Shown here piece by piece: positions 10,799-21,872 of a stretch of DNA of 64,000 nt. The stretch is from Zasmidium citrigriseum (Eukaryota; Ascomycota; Dothideomycetes; Mycosphaerellales; Mycosphaerellaceae), in assembly GCA_002786025.1 (NCBI GenBank), contig NHNW01000062.1, forward strand, positions 162,498-226,497. Reading direction: 5' to 3'. The translations under genes and the position numbers were made by a program. The first letter of the stretch is position 1; the number at the start of each line of letters is the position of its first letter. A model generated the notes under the pieces. The model was not told the DNA's origin, did no database searches, and was given only the letters and a program-made list of their open reading frames with translations.

Positions 10799-11505
10799 CA
10801 AGGCGATTGGGCAGAAGCGTTAGCCTTCTCAGTTGAAGCATCCGGGTAGTAGAAGAAAGATTCAAGGAGATCGAAATACTGAAACTTGACCTCGCTTGTG
10901 GATAGCGTCTATCAAAAATAGTAATAAGGGGAGTAGCCGACTACCCGGTGAAGCGCGAACATTTTTGCACGGCCGAGAAGACGGCGAGGGCCAAGTGCCG
11001 AACACGAGCTCAATTGGCTAAGCTTGGCGGGCGGCGGGTAGTTGAATGACCTCTGCGACATTATTCAAATGGTCCCGAGCGAGATAAATATGACCACCCG
11101 TCAATGCTCAAAGGTGTTTGGATGATGAAATGGATGAAAAAGATGAAAGAAGTTCGAGGAGAAGGTGTCGTCGAAATAGACTCCAGAGCACGGACCGTGT
11201 TCGCTTGGCACGTGTCAACAACATTACGCCTTCCCTCCGCTCCTTCTTCTCATTCATCAACTTTTCCTTTTCCTACTCTGTCCCGTCATACTGGAATCTG
11301 AACTTTCTCTGGGTGGGCGCATCCCACTACGCCCTTGAAGGGTTTGCTGGACTATTGGTCGTTGTCGACAGATTCAAGGACAGCTACGGACATCTTCTAC
11401 TTTGACCGGGACACCTCGAAGAGCGTGTTCACAACCCGCGTTCCTCCATCCTTCTTTCGCTCACCAATAGAGTCCTCTGCCATCGAGAGACGAAGACTTG
11501 CCGCC
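10799..11505. other. Intergenic region between two minus-strand genes
   Basis: Promoter side of the TRP-like gene and 3' side of the interrupted transporter. Short open frames only. Around 11389-11414 lies a motif (ACATCTTCTACTTTGACC and flank) that recurs, diverged, beside the minisatellite at 53.5 kb. Confidence 0.5.
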
Positions 11506-13172
11506 TCAGATACTAGCTTTTCCTCTGGACTCAAATGGCAACGCAAAGCTCAACAACCCGGCCGCCACATACAGCGACGCCGACACATACACGGGCGTAC
11601 TTGTATAACCAACATCTACGGCTCCGTTAGCCCTCGTTCGTTGTGGCGGACGAATACTGTCTGATACTTACAAGTGGCGATGATGGGAGCCATGAGTCCG
11701 CAAATTCGGTTGAAAGCGGCCGCGATACCCGTCCCGGTACCTCTATGCATCGATGGAATCACCTCAGGCGTGTAACAGTACAAAGCTCCCCACATGATGT
11801 ACTGAAAAAATGTAGAGAGGCAATTAAAGGCGAGGATCTGCGCTGGTGTTCGAGCGGCCGTGAAGGCAAACAGGAAGATGGCCGACAAGATCAAGGATCC
11901 ACCCAAGGTGCCTTTTCGACCGATGTACTTGACGTTGATCAAGATGCCACCAACGAGAGTGCCAGGGATGCTGCAGATAATGATGATAAGGTTGTTGCGG
12001 TAGGTAATGGCGACGCTGGTCGATCCTGTCGAAGCGCCTTTTGCAGCGAGAAGCTCTGGGAGAAAATTGGACTACAGAGGACTGCCGAGACCGATCATAC
12101 CCCAGATAAGGATGATAAGGGTCATGCTGTATGCCAGCTTGGGAGTGGCGAAGAGTGCGCGAACATGCTGAAAACCGTTGGGGTTGAGCTGCGAAGTGAA
12201 CGTGCGTTTGATGGCTTCCTTCCGGTCGACTGGCGGCCTCTCATGAGTCTCGGCGAAGTCTTGCTCGACTTGCTCCAGATCTTCAACTCTCAGTGGCTGG
12301 GTCGTCTTGTTGTACGCTGCGATCGAGTCCAGAACTTCGACAGCTTCGACGTATCGACCTTGACCAATCAGGTACTTTGGCGACTCCCTCAATCGGAACA
12401 GGAAGAATCTCCCAATCCACAGCACGATGGTGAATGTACCCATGGTATACATCAGATACCTCCAGCCCATGTTGTCCGACTTTCTGCATTCTCCAGCTGG
12501 TGTATCGGAAGGGCAGCTGAAGTTGGGGATGAAGCCCCAGGCCGTAACGGCGGGAATGACTTGTCCCAGCGACCACCACACGCTGAGAATCTCCAGGAGC
12601 CATTGATGTGTCGGTGGCATGAGCTCGAGGAAGATGGCACCATCAACAGGTAAATTGCCGCCCACGCCAAAGCCAATACACGCACACAAAGATGCACACG
12701 TCACGAAGCTATTCGCACCACCCGCAGCAATGCCGAAGACGCCTGCGATGAAGAGTGTGGTGTTGAAAGCCAGCCGGCGTCCGATCAAGTCGCATCCAAA
12801 TCCCCAGAACCACGCTCCCACGACGAGGCCGGTGATGAGCGCCAACGACAAGAAGGCTTCATGTTGGGGATGGAATTCAACACCAACTTGAGGCAGAGCA
12901 TCGGAGACGGTCGTTTGCCAAAGCTGGTCGCAAAGCCAGCCATAGCCAGCGACGACGAACAATCCCCATTGGTAGCGGCCCATGCCCATCTTTTGAACAG
13001 CATGGTTGACGAGCGATGCCTGCGCTTCGAAGAGTCGGTTCGATGATGTGTCTTTCAAAGCTGCAAGTTCAGGTCGTGCTGGCTGTAGCTCGCCGACAGC
13101 AATATCGTGGTCTTGGGAACTGCCATCGCCTTCTGCGTTGAAGGTAGATGGATCTTTCTTTGTCTCAGTCAT
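11506..13172 (-). pseudogene. MFS sugar/organic-acid-type transporter interrupted by one in-frame TAG
   Basis: Exon 1 runs from ATG 13172 to 11672, and a last exon from 11615 to 11506 follows intron 11616-11671 (GTAAGT donor). The frame is continuous and would encode 536 residues except for a TAG at 12072-12074 (codon 367). On both sides the sequence is intact family sequence: 12 helices, an R-x-G-R-R-like loop after helix 3, FRLRESPKYL before the central loop, YNKT, and after the stop SNFLPELLA, GRKGT and a terminal helix ending in FESRGKA. In my recollection of relatives, the stop position is usually a tyrosine in the PLY-x-x-FLP motif, so a single base change would account for it. No other frameshift is seen. 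The options are a recent null allele, stop-codon readthrough or a sequencing error. Confidence 0.85.
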
Positions 13173-13836
13173 GGTCTGTCTCGAGAGGTAGGTGGGAAGA
13201 GGGTTGAAAGAAGGAGATGGTGAGTATGGTAAGTGTTCTATTACGGACGATGTGCTATCAAGATGCTCACGTCGGCTTTCGCCACGAGGCTTCTATCAAA
13301 CGACTGAGGTGGTCGTCAGCAAGACGACTTTGTCTTGGCCGCTCGGATGTCGGAATGGCTTACGCTATCGCAGTGGAAGGTGAATGGTATAGAAATAAAG
13401 CTCTGTTCCTGCCGCGCTGGCCTATCTGGAGGATGCGGCGCACCCTACTGGAATCAACGGCCTGCCTCATCAAGAGATTCTACCCATACGACTGGCTCTA
13501 GGACAGAACAGCGTCAGATTTGCTTCTATCAATGCTTGCCTACTGGATGTGCGATTAGTGCCGAGATAAGGAACAGCTCGTTTTAGGTAGGGATTGGCAC
13601 GACTTGGTACGGGGTTGCCTGCTCCAGCAGTAAGACCACTCGAATATCCCACGGCGAGGACGATTTGAACCACTGGAGTGTGGGGTGCAGCGGCCAAGAG
13701 ACTTCTTAACTTTGGCCAATTTGCCTGCTACTCCATTTGGGTCGATCTATGGGCTTTGAGGCGTATAAGACAGAGAATCTGCAGTCCATCCCCATTTGAC
13801 GAGCAGCTTGCAAGCACACATTACGGACTCACAACG
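13173..13836. promoter_or_regulatory. Divergent promoter region
   Basis: 664 bases between the opposed start codons of the interrupted transporter and the oxygenase-like gene. A TATA-like GTATAAGA lies about 75 bases before the plus-strand ATG 13837. No other element could be assigned. Confidence 0.45.
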
Positions 13837-14967
13837 ATGGCGCCTACAGCGATTCCACTGGAGTCTTCATCTCCGAACGATTCCAAGCACAATGGGGCGT
13901 TCACGGCCAAACGCGCGACACGAAGCTCCAGCTTCGATCCTAATCATCATCTGAACTTTGCGCCTCCGACCGAATACTACACGCTTGACAAACTCGGTCT
14001 CTCCTCAACTGGCTCCATCTCACCTGTGGCAATTACCGCTCCCTTCCCGCTCCTGAGCAATGAAGGAATTCGACAAGCCCGAGTCGACCTCTTCCGCACA
14101 GAGATGCTAGCCAAGCACAAATATGTCGAATCCAAAGACCCAGGTGTGTACAAGCTACGGGGCTATGGCAAAGATGCGCCGTTCATCTACGATATGTGGA
14201 CATCGAAGGAGATGCTGGCCGCATGCTCGGAGGCTGCTGGCTGTGAGCTGGATGTTGTGTTTGACTACGAAATCGGACACATCAACGTTCAATTGCCGCC
14301 CGGCGTCGACGAAGGTGGCGATGATCTGGAGAGATTGCTTCCACCTGTCGATCCACCCTCGCAAAGAGCAGAAGTCAGCGACGAAGAAGCTGCCAAAGCA
14401 GCGGAAGCTGGAATCGCCAATGTGACTGCTTGGCATAACGATTCGTTTCCTTGGGTGTGCGTTGTCATGCTCTCTGATCCGACTGGCATGAAAGGCGGCG
14501 AGACTGCGCTACGAAAAGGCGACGGCAGCATTCTCAAAGTGCGCGGTCCTTCCAAAGGGTACGCGGTTATGATGCAGGGTGGTTTGATCAATCACGTTGC
14601 ATTGAAAACGTTGGGCGACGGGGAGCGCATCACAATGGTGACTTCGTTCAGACCAAGAGATCCTCACGCGGTTGATCTGAGCAATCTCGGAAACGTCAAG
14701 GCCGTGAGCGATCCAACACAGCTATACACCCAGTGGACTCTGTATCGGACGACCGTGCTAGAAGAGCGTTGTCGAAGGTTCGCAGACATGATAAAGAATG
14801 AAAAGCTGAATGCAGATGAGCTCGAGCAAGTGCTGGGCAAGTGGGCGAAGGAGCAGATTCAATATATTGAATGGACAGCGAAAGAGCTGACCGAGGACGG
14901 AGAGAAGGGAAACTACAATCACAAATTCGTGAAGAAGCCGGGAGAAAAGGTCGGCAGAGACTTATGA
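13837..14967 (+). CDS. 2OG-Fe(II) oxygenase-like protein
   Basis: An intronless frame; ATG 13837 gives 376 residues and is preferred over an earlier GTG because it follows a TATA-like box and a C-rich leader. The core carries the metal facial triad in order: H200-N-D202 in AWHNDSFPW, and distal H253 in LINHVAL. The oxoglutarate-binding arginine is probably R264 in RITMVTSFRP. The loop MKGGETAL and the strand GYAVMMQGG between them fit the double-stranded beta helix. The N-terminal 60 residues are Ser-rich and probably disordered; the C-terminus is a charged helix. It would hydroxylate or otherwise oxidise a small molecule or protein using O2 and 2-oxoglutarate; the substrate is unknown. The divergent transporter at 11506-13172 could move a related compound, but this is speculation. 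Confidence 0.75.
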   Translation: MAPTAIPLESSSPNDSKHNGAFTAKRATRSSSFDPNHHLNFAPPTEYYTLDKLGLSSTGSISPVAITAPFPLLSNEGIRQARVDLFRTEMLAKHKYVESKDPGVYKLRGYGKDAPFIYDMWTSKEMLAACSEAAGCELDVVFDYEIGHINVQLPPGVDEGGDDLERLLPPVDPPSQRAEVSDEEAAKAAEAGIANVTAWHNDSFPWVCVVMLSDPTGMKGGETALRKGDGSILKVRGPSKGYAVMMQGGLINHVALKTLGDGERITMVTSFRPRDPHAVDLSNLGNVKAVSDPTQLYTQWTLYRTTVLEERCRRFADMIKNEKLNADELEQVLGKWAKEQIQYIEWTAKELTEDGEKGNYNHKFVKKPGEKVGRDL

Positions 14968-15725
14968 GGCGATGAGTCGTCTTAGCGAAGGAGACTTCTA
15001 GCCTCGCACGGCTGCAGACTAGAAGGGCAATGTTTTGGAGAAGGTATATCGCCCGAACCGTTCCTCAGACACAGCTGCAGCAGCTCCCTCGTCTATCTTA
15101 AGGGATCTCGGAACAGTGCCACAACGGTCCACAACTCGCCTAACTTTCACCCATTCAGCCCGCGTCTGTCGCGTGGCAGCCTTCTCGGAGTTTAGTGGCT
15201 TGCGGTCTAGCCCAGTCCGCATGGCTGGGAACCTATAGGGCAGCTAGCTCTGCCACATCAAGCTTTGGAGGCTCTTTCCAGAAGGGACCGCACGCAAGCC
15301 CAAACCATCGGGCGTGGCCGTCTCAGCTGTCCACATATCAGCCCATCAACGGTACTTTGGGAACATCAGCAGCCTTCCTCGCGCCTGCCGCTTTCACGTG
15401 TCTGGCTTTTTGGGGTCCAGGCTGGTGCGACATGCGTGAATGACTCTGTTGTCACTTTGCTCAGCCTGGGACTTTCAAGCCATGGCGACGAGGTGCGTGG
15501 CAGTCGTTCGAGGGCGGGAGGCGGGCTTGAAGCTCTTGCTGGCATATATATTGTCGGGAAGTTTTTGCGTTGGTGGCAGGCAAGTTGATCTTTCACATCT
15601 TCGTCCAGGCGTTGCTCTCGGCCAAACTTCTCGCTGCACATCCGTCCTCCGCGACCCCCTTGAGAAATATTTATAGCTCCTCACAACCACCGATAAGGGT
15701 GTCCTAACTCTTACCTCTGGCTACA
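14968..15725. other. Intergenic region, promoter of secreted protein
   Basis: No gene supported. A TATA-like TATTTATAG lies near 15667, about 55 bases before ATG 15726, with a pyrimidine-rich leader. Confidence 0.5.
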
Positions 15726-16949
15726 ATGCCATCCTCAACGATGCGAGCCCACATCCTTCTCGCCGCCTGTATGGCACAGACATACGCATCACCCCTTCAG
15801 CCTCAACCTCCCGCTCTTGAGGCCAGAGCCGCAGTCACGCCTCAGCTAAAGAGTGCCACCTACCTCGGAAACGTCACAGATCCAGCACTAGACAGAGACT
15901 CCTGCGGCTCCGTACGCATAGGCACAAGAGCCTTCTGGACATGCCGCGACACAATGGTCTACAACGTCCAAACGGGTCAAGATCAACTTCCAATCATCAC
16001 CAGCACAGCAGGCTGGACAGACGCTGTAGCAAAAGTCGGCGGTCCTTCAATCAAGACAACAGGCGGCACAGTTGGAGCAGCATCGAGCGGCACTGGCCCA
16101 ATTCTCCAAATGTACGGCAACAACCCCAGCGCCATGAAAGAATACTTCCCCATCGCCGCGGACAACTGCAATACGAACCACGGCTTCTGCTCCGACGGCA
16201 CGCGCTGGGCCATCTGGCCTGACTCACCTCCCCTGATCACCAAAGCCAGCTCCAGCAGCATCACAGCCTACAACTGGATCCCACAAGCAAAGATCCAAGG
16301 CCTGACAGCTCTGATCCCCGACCCCTCATACTCCCTCTACAAAACGACATACTCCGGCACCACAAACAAGAACACCCTCCCCAAAGCCACAATGGTCACA
16401 GAGACATTCTGGCAGATGGGCGAAGTCGGCTTTGGCGACTACGGCGGCGTGGTGAAGAATGGATACGCATACCTCTACGGTCAGAACCACTACCGCAACG
16501 GCACAATGCTCGCCAGAGTCCCCACAGGCTCTGTTGAAAAGAGATCTGCATACCAATACTACAACTACACAAGCGCGACTTGGACCTCCACTGTCCCCAA
16601 CATCAACGACACAACTGTCGTGATCCCCAACTGCGGCGCTGGCGGTCAGGGCACCTTCTACTACTCCAACTACTACAAATCCTATGTATGGATCGGTCAG
16701 GCGGGTCTCGAGCCTGTTGCCAACTTCTACATGTCGACGGCTCCCGCTCCAGAGGGGCCGTGGGTGCAACCCTACAAGCTCTGGTCGGGACCCAATGGTG
16801 ATGTCTTCGTTGGGGCTTACTCGTTACAAGCACATCCTGCTCTGCTGCCTTCGACGGATGCTTCGGAGAATGCGATTTACTTGACTTATACCCAGCCGTG
16901 GAGCAAGGGGCCGTACATTACGCCTTTGTACTATTTGCAGTTTCAATAG
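15726..16949 (+). CDS. Secreted beta-propeller-like protein (DUF4185-like)
   Basis: An intronless frame of 407 residues with an N-terminal hydrophobic segment and an AxA-type cleavage region (TYASPL), so it should be secreted. The mature part is rich in Tyr, Trp, Thr, Asn and N-glycosylation sites. It repeats strand blocks such as GFGDYGGVVKNGYAYLYGQ, YKSYVWIGQ and YLTYTQPW, which is the look of five-bladed propeller glycosidase-like domains annotated as DUF4185 in fungi. The RDTMVYN block near residue 77 and the cysteine pairs are consistent with an extracellular enzyme or binding protein. I cannot see an assigned catalytic residue. Codon use is strongly C-ending, as in highly expressed fungal genes. 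Role unknown; cell-wall or plant-polymer contact is plausible. Confidence 0.6.
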   Translation: MPSSTMRAHILLAACMAQTYASPLQPQPPALEARAAVTPQLKSATYLGNVTDPALDRDSCGSVRIGTRAFWTCRDTMVYNVQTGQDQLPIITSTAGWTDAVAKVGGPSIKTTGGTVGAASSGTGPILQMYGNNPSAMKEYFPIAADNCNTNHGFCSDGTRWAIWPDSPPLITKASSSSITAYNWIPQAKIQGLTALIPDPSYSLYKTTYSGTTNKNTLPKATMVTETFWQMGEVGFGDYGGVVKNGYAYLYGQNHYRNGTMLARVPTGSVEKRSAYQYYNYTSATWTSTVPNINDTTVVIPNCGAGGQGTFYYSNYYKSYVWIGQAGLEPVANFYMSTAPAPEGPWVQPYKLWSGPNGDVFVGAYSLQAHPALLPSTDASENAIYLTYTQPWSKGPYITPLYYLQFQ

Positions 16950-17172
16950 ATTGGAAACGGGTTTTGATGATGGTGATGAGTTATGACATAGACAGCGTTG
17001 TTTTTCTGTAGTTCTTGTATGGCCATTCGATGTCCTGAAGGCACAACTTTCATCTTCTCTTGTCTCTTTCTTGGGTTTCAGCAAGCGCATAATATTTCCT
17101 TCCCCCTTTCCTTTGGTGTGTCAGGCAATTACAGCCGAAAGAAGTCGTCTTTGACACGGCACGTCGTGGCCT

Positions 17173-17881
17173 TCATCGCACCAGGTCCTTATGAACCGAT
17201 CTGATATGTCGACCGAGGGCATCATTCCTACCGAAGCCTTTCTGAGAGTACTCGCAACTCGACACGGGGCATTTGAAGTCCCTCCGCTGCGTATGGGTCC
17301 GCTCGTGACGACGGAGATCCTTGGGGTAGCGGAATGAGCGCAGGCAGTGCTGGCATTCGTGAGCTCCTGCATTGCTCCTATGGGTCGGTTAGTCAGGCTC
17401 TCAGGCTACAATCCCTTGCAAGGGACTTACAAGTGCTGTGTCTCCTGAAAGACTTCAGTGAAAGCAGCGTTGGCGCTCGAGTTGGCTCCAAGCATGTATG
17501 GTGCTTGTCCCCTGTTGTTCAGTCGGCTGGGCGAGTCACGGACAGGATCGTAAGGGGTTGCTTGACGAGGTGCGTCCCCAGTCCCATTTGGAGATGTGAT
17601 TGATTGATCTGTTGAAGGTGCCGGCTGTGATAGACTGGTCCAAGCATCATTCGGGTCAAAATCACTCAACAACTATATTCACGCAAGTCAGCGAGTCGAA
17701 GGATAGTTTAAGAGCCTTCACTGACCTGTTCGAAGTCATATGAGGCATGCCATGAGTTCTCTGGAGTGAAGTCATAACTGCTTGCATTGTGGGCCGTGGC
17801 TGCAGGGACTTCCATTTGCTGGTTGAAGGAGTCTGCGGGCTGCTGCGTCTTTCGTCCATCATGAGCATTCCTTGCCTCCAT
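17173..17881 (-). CDS. Two-finger C2H2 zinc-finger protein
   Basis: Three exons (17881-17726, 17672-17431, 17377-17173), with introns 17673-17725 and 17378-17430, give 200 residues. The zinc fingers are encoded by the last exon, which has no start codon of its own. The N-terminal 130 residues are low-complexity and acidic or Gln/Ser-rich (a possible activation region with DFEQLLSDFDPND). Two C2H2 fingers follow at about residues 138-190: C-x2-C-x12-H-x3-H with LRRHERTH, then C-x4-C-x14-H-x4-H beginning FKCPVSSCEY. The protein ends eight residues later. It is a probable nuclear DNA-binding factor. A close relative lies at 44.8-45.4 kb on the other strand. Confidence 0.82.
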
Positions 17882-19082
17882 GATACTGACAATGTATAAT
17901 GAGATGCCTCAAGATGGTATTCTTGTCTCGAGTCATCTCGAGTCACTTCTTATTATATGTCGGCAGAGGCCACTCTTCTGTGTAATGATCATGCTCTCTC
18001 GCTAAAAATCTCGCGGGTCTTTCAGTCCGCCGTTGCGGAGGCCCAGCGTGCAGGCAGTCGTGATCGACTTGCGTTTCGTCGCGACGAAGTGCATGCTGTA
18101 CCTCTTGAACGGCATGCATGTCTTTCTTTCGCGAGTAAGTCGGCCACAAAACATGGCTATTCCACTGGGATCTGAGCAGGCGGGAGAGTGTTGAGGCCCA
18201 CCGAAGCCACAAAGCCCTGTCGAAGTGGGATGAAAGACTCTTGTGCGATAGAGACTGCGTGGCCGGTCGCGTGTGAGGACGCAAGGATTTCACAGGCGTA
18301 TGCCCAAATACGCGCTCAGGCGGTGAGTGACAGTGGACCGGATCGATGCCAGCTCATTGTGACTTCCATGGTCGCCTTTGAGCTGCGCCAGCCGCTGGAA
18401 AGCAAGTAGATAGGTACTGATCTGATGAATCAACCCCATGGAGAGCCGGATCGAGTCGAACACTGTTGCCATTTGGAGACTCCACGATGCTGTGGTCCCT
18501 TTTCCCAAATCGACACTTCTTGAAATTGATTATGAGTGAGACGTCCCAACCGCTGCGATGAATTGGAGCCAACGCTGCCCTGCGGGCGGAATTGAGCCCC
18601 TGGCTTCAAGGGCTTTGTGAAGAGACCCGTGGACCGGAATTCGAATGTCTTGCCGGCCAGCCACCAGATATGTGCTTCACATGTCAACGACGGCTTACCT
18701 TCCACCTCGTGATCACATGTACACATTCCAGAGCCCGAGCAGATCGTAAATGGTCAAATTCTGCAGAAGCGACCGTCTCCAAGAGCGGCCACCATCGTTC
18801 CCGACCGGTGAGGCTTCTAGGCGAATTAACTTGTCATGTTGCGGCCATGCCCTTGATGGAATATGCTCGCTGGACCGGCCACCATCTGTTGCACAGCGAT
18901 TCCTCCATCGCGGGCTCGAGACCTATCCAACGCTGACCGCATTTTCAAACCCTTCCGCCTGCTTGAGTCTCTCTGCAACTTACTTTCCCAAATCGTGGCT
19001 TCTTAAGGCAAAAGACAAAAGCGTCCAATCGATTAGGGTCAATTGTCAGGCGTTGTCGTCGTTATGGGCAAACATCGATCTC
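17882..19082. other. 1.2 kb intergenic region
   Basis: Upstream of the C2H2 gene and downstream of the unknown gene at 19083-20066. Frames are short and lack family features. No repeats or RNA gene seen. Confidence 0.5.
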
Positions 19083-20066
19083 TCAAGCTTTCGCCACCGG
19101 TTTATGCTGCACTGCCATATTCAGCCGGACTGTTGGCATTTTCGACTTCGGTGGCGGCTGTAGAGCTCTCACTGCTCTCTCCCGATAAGGACTCAGAGTC
19201 GGGTTCCTCGTGATGATATCCTGGGTCGCCTTCTCAGCAAACGTAGACAACTTCACCAGGTTCTGTATAACAATCGCATGCAACTCCGCGGTCGAAGCTC
19301 CACGTTTTCCAGCCTTCGAAAGATCCGTATAGGCCTCAGCAATGACCTTATCAACCTCTCGTCCACGCTGCCTCCGGACCATATCGATCTCCCGGAACAG
19401 ACGTTCAACAAAAGGTGCTCCTCCTGGAATCGTACTCGCATAGGCCAAGGTCGTCCGTCTCAGCATGTCAAGAGCCTCTGGTGCGCTATAGGTACCGTTC
19501 TTAAGGCTAGTGATTATCTCCTCGATCAGGTTGTCTAGGCATAACTTGGCGGTCCGTGCTGCGAGGATAGCTGAATCTGCTCCGCCAAATTTGTTCCAGA
19601 GACCTGCTCCTAAGATCACTGCTGCACCTGCCGCGCAGCCTGCTAAGCCTCCGGTCACCATTGCTGGGGCTGCGAGGGCGAGAGGGCCTGCTTTGCTGTT
19701 GCTGTCCGATTTGCCATTCTGTGGGTTATTTGGTCTGGCATTCGAGCTGCGAGGTGCGAGTGGCTTGATCAATGCTGTCGTCTGCTGTTTCGGTGGCACT
19801 TTCTCGAGCTTCTGCTGGACCGGCGGCTTTCCCGTGTGCTGCGATGCCAAAGAAGACTTAGAAGCCTCGGTGGAAGGCTCAGCTTTCGAGATTGCCGGAT
19901 TGTTCTGAGTCTCGTTCGACTTCGGTGGTGAACTTCCAACAGCAGCATTTTGAGCATTCGACTGAGCTTTTGCTGACTTCCGTCTCGCGGGATTCAACCT
20001 GGGCCTCTTCTTCTGCTGCTGCGGCAGAGCTGACGGCCCAGGTGTTTCACTCGCCGTCGCAGCCAT
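19083..20066 (-). CDS. Conserved-looking fungal protein of unknown function
   Basis: An intronless frame of 327 residues from ATG 20066; a GTG five codons upstream opens the same frame but is an unlikely start. The first 125 residues are basic, Pro/Ser/Gln/Lys-rich and probably disordered (KKRPRLNPARRKSAK could be a nuclear-localisation signal). A glycine/alanine-rich hydrophobic stretch with small-residue spacing (GGLAGCAAGAAVILGAGL) could be one membrane helix or a glycine-zipper. The C-terminal 150 residues are helical, with regular heptad-like leucines and charged residues. No catalytic motif is visible and I do not recognise the family. Confidence 0.65.
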   Translation of the reverse strand: MAATASETPGPSALPQQQKKRPRLNPARRKSAKAQSNAQNAAVGSSPPKSNETQNNPAISKAEPSTEASKSSLASQHTGKPPVQQKLEKVPPKQQTTALIKPLAPRSSNARPNNPQNGKSDSNSKAGPLALAAPAMVTGGLAGCAAGAAVILGAGLWNKFGGADSAILAARTAKLCLDNLIEEIITSLKNGTYSAPEALDMLRRTTLAYASTIPGGAPFVERLFREIDMVRRQRGREVDKVIAEAYTDLSKAGKRGASTAELHAIVIQNLVKLSTFAEKATQDIITRNPTLSPYRERAVRALQPPPKSKMPTVRLNMAVQHKPVAKA

Positions 20067-20848
20067 TGCAGCCAGTCTCACACTTATCCAATTGGCCGGA
20101 GGTCCCTTCCGCGAGTACGTCTGGAGCTGACGTCCAGCTACTGCGAGCTCGTGGAGTGTTTGTTACTCCTGTCAAGTCCAGACTTGGGGCAGGAAAGTTG
20201 GCATTAGCGTGGGAGTCTCCGGCAGCATCCCTGTTTCATCAAGCCGTCTGATAAGAGCATTGGAGGCCGGTCTCAGACCTCTCTCGCTGATGAGCATCCA
20301 ACAGACCCGCTGCCATGCACAAATATTCAAAGTCCCCCGTTCTTTCGAAGAGGTGAAGTTCTATTCGACCGGAGCCACGCCATCCAAGTTCCTGGGAAGG
20401 CAGCCGGGATCCGGGATAGTTGGCGCCACGCACGTGCCCAGACCCAAAACAGCGCACGGGGCGGCAGCTAGCACCGAATCCAGACTTCTTCTGTCTCGAT
20501 CTGGCGCGTCTGCTCTGCACCCACTTCTCAAACTTCTCACTACACGCCCAACGGAGTCGACTCGATGGCGCTGGAGGGCGCCGGCGTGCATGACCAGAGG
20601 CGTTCGGGATCTGGCTGAGTTTCGCGGATGCAGCTTTCTTTTCTATAATCGCTCGTTGAGCGTGCTTAAGAGTAGGAGAGTGCGCGTATCATTTCTTGAG
20701 TCTGCTGCTCTCTCTTATCTGTTCTGCTGGTCTTTCGTTCGCTTGTTCCGTGTATATTGCTACTGATAACAGCATTGGGACGATTTAATACACCCAGCAT
20801 TCGAAAAGAGAAGAGCAAAATTACACCAGGATACAGCTCACCACCACG
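20067..20848. promoter_or_regulatory. Divergent promoter region
   Basis: 782 bases between the opposed ATGs at 20066 and 20849. No defined element found; the last 60 bases before 20849 are A/C-rich, as in fungal leaders. Confidence 0.4.
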
Positions 20849-21872
20849 ATGCGGTCCTTCACACCTCTCGCCCTCCTCGCGCTCCCTCTAACCCTCGCTC
20901 AAGACGCCGTGCTCACCTCCTCCAAACGCGGCCTCGTCTACGTACAAACCGAAAACCCTAGCGACGACCACTACTGGACACAGTCCGGCACCGACCTTTC
21001 CTGGTACTACAACTACATGGCCACGCCAACCGATGCGCTTAAAGATAGCGATCTCCAATTCGTGCCCATGCTCTGGGGCGCCAAGAGCAACGGTGACGCG
21101 AGCTTTTATACCACGGTGAAGGGATTGAAAGATGGAGGCATGAATATCACCTATGTGCTGGGGTTCAATGAGCCGGATGGATGTGTCTCTGGAGGGAGCT
21201 GTGTGGATGCGCAGAGTGCGGCGCAGGTTTGGATGCAGCAGATTGAGCCGCTGAGTGATTTGGGGATCAAGTTGGGGGCTCCGGCTGTGACGGGGAGTCC
21301 GAATGGTTTCGTTTGGTTGCAGAACTTTTTCTCTGCTGTAAGTGGTGAATGTTTGGACATGCGGTCTGGAGTATGCTGATTTGTCTCCTAGTGCTCCAAC
21401 TGCACAATCGACTTCATTCCCGTGCATTGGTACGGCAACTTCGAGGGCTTCGCCAGCCATATCGGCCAGGTCAATGCCACTTACCAGAACATCTCGTCCA
21501 TCTGGGTAACTGAATACGCCGATGCAGGCGCAGATCTCGACGATTCGCAGGATTTCTACAACCAGAGCAGCTCGTTCCTGAACCGAGTGCCGTAAGGTTA
21601 CCTCCTCTGCTCCCGCCACGAGCGATTTGCTAACACAGGTGAACAGATACATCCAGCGCTATTCATACTTCGGCTCATTCCGCTCAGACGTCTCGAACGT
21701 CGGTCCTAACGCCGCAATGTTGACCCAGAAGGGCGAGTTGACGGACATTGGAGCTTGGTACTTGGGTGAAGCGGCTACTGGAAACATCCCCAAGGGCGAT
21801 GCTACCAGGCCGGCCATCTTTGCAGGTTGGACGCTGGCGCTTCTTGCTGCTTCGATCTGCTACGTTGCGTGA
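20849..21872 (+). CDS. GH128-like (Asl1-type) glucanase, probably GPI-anchored
   Basis: Exons 20849-21337, 21392-21591 and 21647-21872 (introns 21338-21391 and 21592-21646) give 304 residues. A signal peptide ends near LTLAQD. The catalytic domain follows the Asl1/glycosyl hydrolase catalytic core pattern: SSKRGLVY at the start, FVPMLWG, and the two catalytic glutamates in GFNEPD (E108) and WVTEYAD (E204), with CSNC and HWYGN between them. The protein ends with a short spacer and a hydrophobic tail (FAGWTLALLAASICYVA), which fits GPI anchoring at the plasma membrane or cell wall. It should hydrolyse or remodel beta-1,3-glucan. The intron 2 acceptor at 21646 was preferred over the earlier AG because it keeps the frame. 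Confidence 0.88.

Noticed and set aside
13640..13700. GGTTCAAAT-like B-box on the minus strand as a tRNA gene
   Set aside because: No matching A-box or acceptor stem could be built around it.
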